A DNA stretch of 48,464 bases from Acidobacteriota bacterium (GTDB lineage Bacteria; Acidobacteriota; Blastocatellia; Pyrinomonadales; Pyrinomonadaceae): the NCBI GenBank assembly GCA_029557535.1, contig JAKQII010000116.1:1-48464 (forward strand), written 5' to 3'. The first letter of the stretch is position 1. Each line of letters starts with the position of its first letter. The notes beneath the pieces were generated by a model. It searched no databases and had not been told where the DNA came from. It saw only the letters and a list, made by a program, of their open reading frames with translations. The position numbers and the translations under genes were made by a program. Shown here one piece after another: positions 45,669 through 48,464 of this stretch.

Positions 45669-45723
45669 AAAAAGGGTGTTTACAACGATCACAAAAACGG
45701 TCAACCCTATTCAGGCATGGACA

Positions 45724-45772
45724 CACTGACTACTGACCACTGACCACTGACCACTGACCACTGACCACTGAC
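45724..45772. repeat. 7-nt repeat array, CACTGAC family
   Basis: CACTGAC, TACTGAC, then five CACTGAC, seven units in perfect register. It starts six nt right of the IS end and stops four nt before the murQ ATG (45777). Confidence 0.82.
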
Positions 45773-45776
45773 AAAT

Positions 45777-46673
45777 ATGCTTCCCGTAACCGAACAGGAA
45801 AACGAAAACACGAAGAATATCGACGCAGTTGCGACCATCGACGCGCTGCGGATGATCAACGCCGAGGACAAGCTGGTCGCGCTTGCTGTCGAGAAGATAC
45901 TTCCCGAGATCGCGTCGGCGACCGACCGGATCGTCGGACGGATGAAGAACGGCGGACGATTGTTCTATGTCGGAACCGGAACGAGCGGACGCCTCGGAGT
46001 TCTCGATGCGAGCGAGATCCCGCCGACGTACGGCGTCTCGTACGACCTCGTCCAGGGAATCATTGCCGGCGGATACGACGCGCTGTACAAGGCGACCGAA
46101 GCGAGCGAGGACAACCGCGAGGCGGGACGAAAAGATCTCGAGGATCGCGGACTGAACGCGAACGACAGCGTCGTCGGGATCGCCGCTTCGGGACGGACGC
46201 CGTACACCATCGGCGCGCTCGCATTCGCCCGCGGGCTCGGCTGTTTCACGGCCTGCGTGACCTGCGTTCCCGATTCGCCGATCACGGAGGCGGCCGAATC
46301 GGCACTCGTCGCGGTCGTCGGCCCCGAGGCGATCACGGGATCGACGCGGATGAAGTCGGGAACGGCGCAGAAGATGATCCTCAACATGATCTCGACGACC
46401 GCGATGATCCGCCTCGGTTACGTCAAAGGCAACCGGATGACGAACGTCAAATCGTCGAACATCAAGCTCAAGGAACGATCCTTGCGGATCCTGATCGCCG
46501 AAACCGGGCTCGAGGAAACGGCCGCAGCCGAACTTCTCGGCCGCGCCGGCGACGATCTGCGCATCGCGATCGTCATGCACCGAACCGGATGTGCGGCCGA
46601 TCAAAGCCGCGACGCGCTCGCCGAAAACTCGTTTGTCATCGAATCGGCGGTCGAAGCCTTGCAGGATCGTTAG
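45777..46673 (+). CDS. murQ: N-acetylmuramic acid 6-phosphate etherase
   Basis: The enzyme removes lactate from MurNAc-6-phosphate to give GlcNAc-6-phosphate during cell-wall recycling. The 298-aa SIS-domain protein has LFYVGTGTSGRLGVLDASEI and GSTRMKSGTAQKMILNMI with the family's catalytic glutamates in TEASEDN and the DASE block. No kinase (AnmK/MurK) or transporter is next to it. Its leader is occupied by the CACTGAC array and no Shine-Dalgarno is visible, so translation may start poorly or from a leader made by the array. Confidence 0.94.
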   Translation: MLPVTEQENENTKNIDAVATIDALRMINAEDKLVALAVEKILPEIASATDRIVGRMKNGGRLFYVGTGTSGRLGVLDASEIPPTYGVSYDLVQGIIAGGYDALYKATEASEDNREAGRKDLEDRGLNANDSVVGIAASGRTPYTIGALAFARGLGCFTACVTCVPDSPITEAAESALVAVVGPEAITGSTRMKSGTAQKMILNMISTTAMIRLGYVKGNRMTNVKSSNIKLKERSLRILIAETGLEETAAAELLGRAGDDLRIAIVMHRTGCAADQSRDALAENSFVIESAVEALQDR

Positions 46674-47028
46674 GTCACTGGTGCAAATCACCCGCCGGAC
46701 GGCGCCGAACGGAGCGATTTTCCGCAGTGAGTCCTTTCAACCCGGATAAAGCATTAGCCGCTGATGAACGCGGATGACGCGGATAATCCATTAAGCCAGA
46801 TCCTGAAGAATTGCGATTCTGTCGCAATCGACGGCCTAATTTCATTCAGATCTACACTTTCTGCTCATATCCGCGTTATCTGCGTAATCCGCGGCTAAGT
46901 CGATCAACGGTGTTGAGGAACCGAGGTGTCTATTCCCCAAACTCGGCTCAGATATCTCCAAAGCCTAAGAAGAACAACGGCATGTCGTTTGCAGTCATGA
47001 TCGTGAATTCATCGATCGAGGTGTAAAT
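46674..47028. other. Intergenic gap with two short-period repeat blocks
   Basis: Near 46760-46785, CTGAT, CGGAT and CGGAT cores are spaced 10 and 9 nt apart. Near 46869-46896, ATCCG, ATCTG and ATCCG are exactly 9 nt apart and are roughly the inverse of the first block. GAGGTG at about 47018 serves the next gene. No gene, tRNA or terminator was recognised. Confidence 0.6.
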
Positions 47029-47766
47029 ATGTTCACCGAAAGAAGCAGCAATTGGGTCAACGCGGCGTTCGTTATCGCCGTCGGACTCGTACTCTCATCG
47101 TTCATTTTCGGGTGGTTCTTTGCCAAGTCACGGCGCGGCGACGATTCCGTGACGGTTACCGGTTCGGCCAAGAAACGAATCAAATCGGACCTTGTCGTCT
47201 GGTCGGCGGATGTATCGTATCAGGCATCGCAGATCGCCGACGCGTACACGAGGCTTTCAGGCGACATCCCGAAGGTCAGGCAGTATCTGATCTCGAAAGG
47301 CGTCGCCGAGAACCAGATCACGGTTTCGGCGATCACGACGACGACGCTTAAGCGAACCGATTCGAACGGCAACGAGACCGGTGAAATCACCGGTTATGTT
47401 CTGAAGCAGAGCCTTGAAGTGCGCTCGAATGAGGTCGAGAAGATCGCCGCGATCGCGCGGCAGGCGACCGAACTGATCAATCAGGGCGTGATGGTCGAGT
47501 CGTCGGCGCCGAAGTTTTATTTCACTGGGATCGGAGATCTGAAGGTCGAGATGCTTGGCGAGGCGGCGAGCGACGCAAAGGCGCGGGCGGTCAAGATCGC
47601 CTCGAGTACCGGAGATTCGATCGGCGCGGTGAAGAACGCGCGAATGGGCGTCATGCAGGTCACCGCGGCGGATTCGACCGATGTATCGGACTACGGAATC
47701 TACGACACGAGCACGATCGACAAGGACGTCACGGCGGTCGTCAACATCAGTTTCGCGGTCAACTGA
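47029..47766 (+). CDS. Membrane-anchored SIMPL-domain (DUF541) protein
   Basis: 245 aa with an N-terminal membrane anchor (residues 11-31, NAAFVIAVGLVLSSFIFGWFF), not a cleaved signal. The domain opens with VTVTGSAKKRIKSDLVVWSAD and has AASDAKARAVKIASSTGDSIG and a C-terminal DKDVTAVVNISFAVN strand. It is the second SIMPL protein in the window; the one at 2448 is exported and quite different in sequence. GAGGTG lies about 6 nt upstream of the ATG. Single gene; function unsettled in the family. Confidence 0.85.
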   Translation: MFTERSSNWVNAAFVIAVGLVLSSFIFGWFFAKSRRGDDSVTVTGSAKKRIKSDLVVWSADVSYQASQIADAYTRLSGDIPKVRQYLISKGVAENQITVSAITTTTLKRTDSNGNETGEITGYVLKQSLEVRSNEVEKIAAIARQATELINQGVMVESSAPKFYFTGIGDLKVEMLGEAASDAKARAVKIASSTGDSIGAVKNARMGVMQVTAADSTDVSDYGIYDTSTIDKDVTAVVNISFAVN

Positions 47767-47799
47767 GCTTGAATTCGAGAATCAAGGAACGTGTCGGAT

Positions 47800-47852
47800 C
47801 CCCGGCCTTGTTTCGCGCGCCCGGGGTTACCGCTCCGACGCCCCTTAGGGGC
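47800..47852. terminator. Two stem-loops after the SIMPL gene, possible terminator
   Basis: CCCCGG (47800-47805) pairs with CCGGGG (47821-47826), and GCCCC (47840-47844) with GGGGC (47848-47852) around TTA. ATTTTTG follows 12 nt later (47863), too far for a textbook terminator but suggestive. Confidence 0.4.
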
Positions 47853-47886
47853 TAAGTAAACGATTTTTGTCAACAGGATGAAAAAT

Positions 47887-48396
47887 CTACTTCTCAGAAT
47901 TGCTTGAGTTGATTACCGGAAACTCATTAACGTAGAAACACGGGAAATCCGTGAAATCCTCGAGATTGTCTTTGTTGTCTGATCTGATCCTTAGGTAATC
48001 GCTGATTCTTACCGGCCGCCTGAACCAACCATCACCATCGTTGAACGAGCCTTGTTTCACCCGGTTATTACAGTCTAGATCCTCGAACGGCTTGATTCTG
48101 ATCGTCAAGAACGTATTCAGTTCAGCATCGCTTAGGCCGCGCTTGAATACTTGATACTCAACATGAATATAACGTGGTTTTGCTCCCGAAGTGTCGTCAG
48201 CGATTCGGAAAATCCAGTACTCGACAGTTGTTCCAAAGCTGCCCTTAAAAACGCATTCTGCGGGACATCGAGATCGGGACTGCATCGCGACTATATTACC
48301 GGTGACCGTCTCGACCTTGGTAGCCGATTGAGCCAACAAACCAGTGACCGACGGAATCAAAACAGTTATCACAATGGCAAAAATTTTAAAACTCAT
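47887..48396 (-). CDS. Small exported protein of unknown function, 169 aa
   Basis: ATG 48396 is chosen because CTCCCC at 48406-48411 (GGGGAG on the coding strand) precedes it by nine nt; the frame is open further up to 48453. Residues 1-21 are a signal peptide (FAIVITVLIPSVTGLLAQ). The mature protein has four cysteines, two in RCPAECVF, one in DLDCNN and one in FPCFYV, suggesting disulfides. It has no recognisable domain and ends in polar SSNSEK. It faces away from the neighbour and its promoter lies at the window edge. Confidence 0.65.
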   Translation of the reverse strand: MSFKIFAIVITVLIPSVTGLLAQSATKVETVTGNIVAMQSRSRCPAECVFKGSFGTTVEYWIFRIADDTSGAKPRYIHVEYQVFKRGLSDAELNTFLTIRIKPFEDLDCNNRVKQGSFNDGDGWFRRPVRISDYLRIRSDNKDNLEDFTDFPCFYVNEFPVINSSNSEK

Positions 48397-48464
48397 TTTC
48401 AATTTCTCCCCAAGGTTTCTTTGGGTTCGCCACCACGCGGTCAATCGTTCCAACCGCGTTCGGG

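Larger units (their letters stand above)
44216..45717 (+). mobile_element. IS3-family insertion sequence, about 1.5 kb
   Basis: The terminal inverted repeats start TGCCTGA at 44216 and end TCAGGCA at 45717. They share the core GGTTGACCGTTTTT, with small differences near the tips. Inside are orfA (helix-turn-helix) and orfB (DDE integrase) with a slippery A9 run between them. No clear 3-4-nt target duplication is visible (GCT on the left, TGG on the right). The element seems intact and otherwise active-looking. Confidence 0.88.

Noticed and set aside
45711-46691. Long minus-strand ORF of 326 aa opposite murQ
   Set aside because: It is the shadow of murQ; its N-terminal QWSVVSGQWSVVSSQ-like part is just the 7-mer array translated.

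Overview
The window looks like chromosome from an acidobacterium of the Blastocatellia (Pyrinomonadaceae-like) type. This is an inference from gene content, not from a marker gene. The DNA is GC-rich with strongly NNG/NNC codons. It carries a winged-helix/TM/TPR signalling protein, a giant SBBP/FG-GAP secreted repeat protein, many Sec-exported enzymes and an ElbD-type ether-lipid megaenzyme, a combination typical of that class. No rRNA, tRNA or CRISPR array was seen.

Layout. 1-3155 (minus): an exported SIMPL protein, a secreted propeller protein and the start of a GH140-like glycosidase, which runs off the left edge. 3208-5616 (minus): nadE, translationally coupled to a small nucleotidyltransferase and a 73-aa partner. 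5714-6295: an exported peroxiredoxin-like selenoprotein with an in-frame UGA and a well-formed bacterial SECIS hairpin. 6299-13655: a receiver/HATPase fusion, a DUF374 acyltransferase, a YidB-OmpA fusion, heme A synthase, a PqqB-like hydrolase, TlyA, a DUF481 outer-membrane protein and a DUF5522 protein. 13693-17617: an arsenic island, arsR divergent from arsI - PLP lyase - acr3 - arsC, with a sigma70 promoter overlapped by a 34-bp palindromic operator. 17872-20773 (minus): a single-AAA Clp-like ATPase and myo-inositol-phosphate synthase. 20976-26236: the TPR regulator divergent from the SBBP/FG-GAP protein. 26448-26745: remnant of a delta-60-repeat gene. 26876-31291: ElbD-like reductase/ligase/carrier/acyltransferase. 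31295-35897: Leloir operon (galT, IMPase-like, ARA1-type sugar kinase, galE). 36217-39962: two secreted alpha-mannosidases (GH92 and the rarely bacterial GH47). 40135-44153: M16 peptidase and an extended SDR. 44216-45717: an IS3-family element. 45777-48396: murQ, a second SIMPL protein and a small exported protein.

The most striking structure outside genes is a set of short arrays with an exact 7-nt period, at nine gene boundaries. The unit sequence differs from locus to locus, but the period does not. Several arrays start on the stop codon of the upstream gene or end at the start codon of the downstream gene, and three loci carry the array as two inverted arms. A second class with 9-10-nt spacing (CGGAT / ATCCG / ATTCGCG cores) fills other gaps. 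Together with the selenoprotein and the ars-embedded PLP enzyme these are the items most worth following up.
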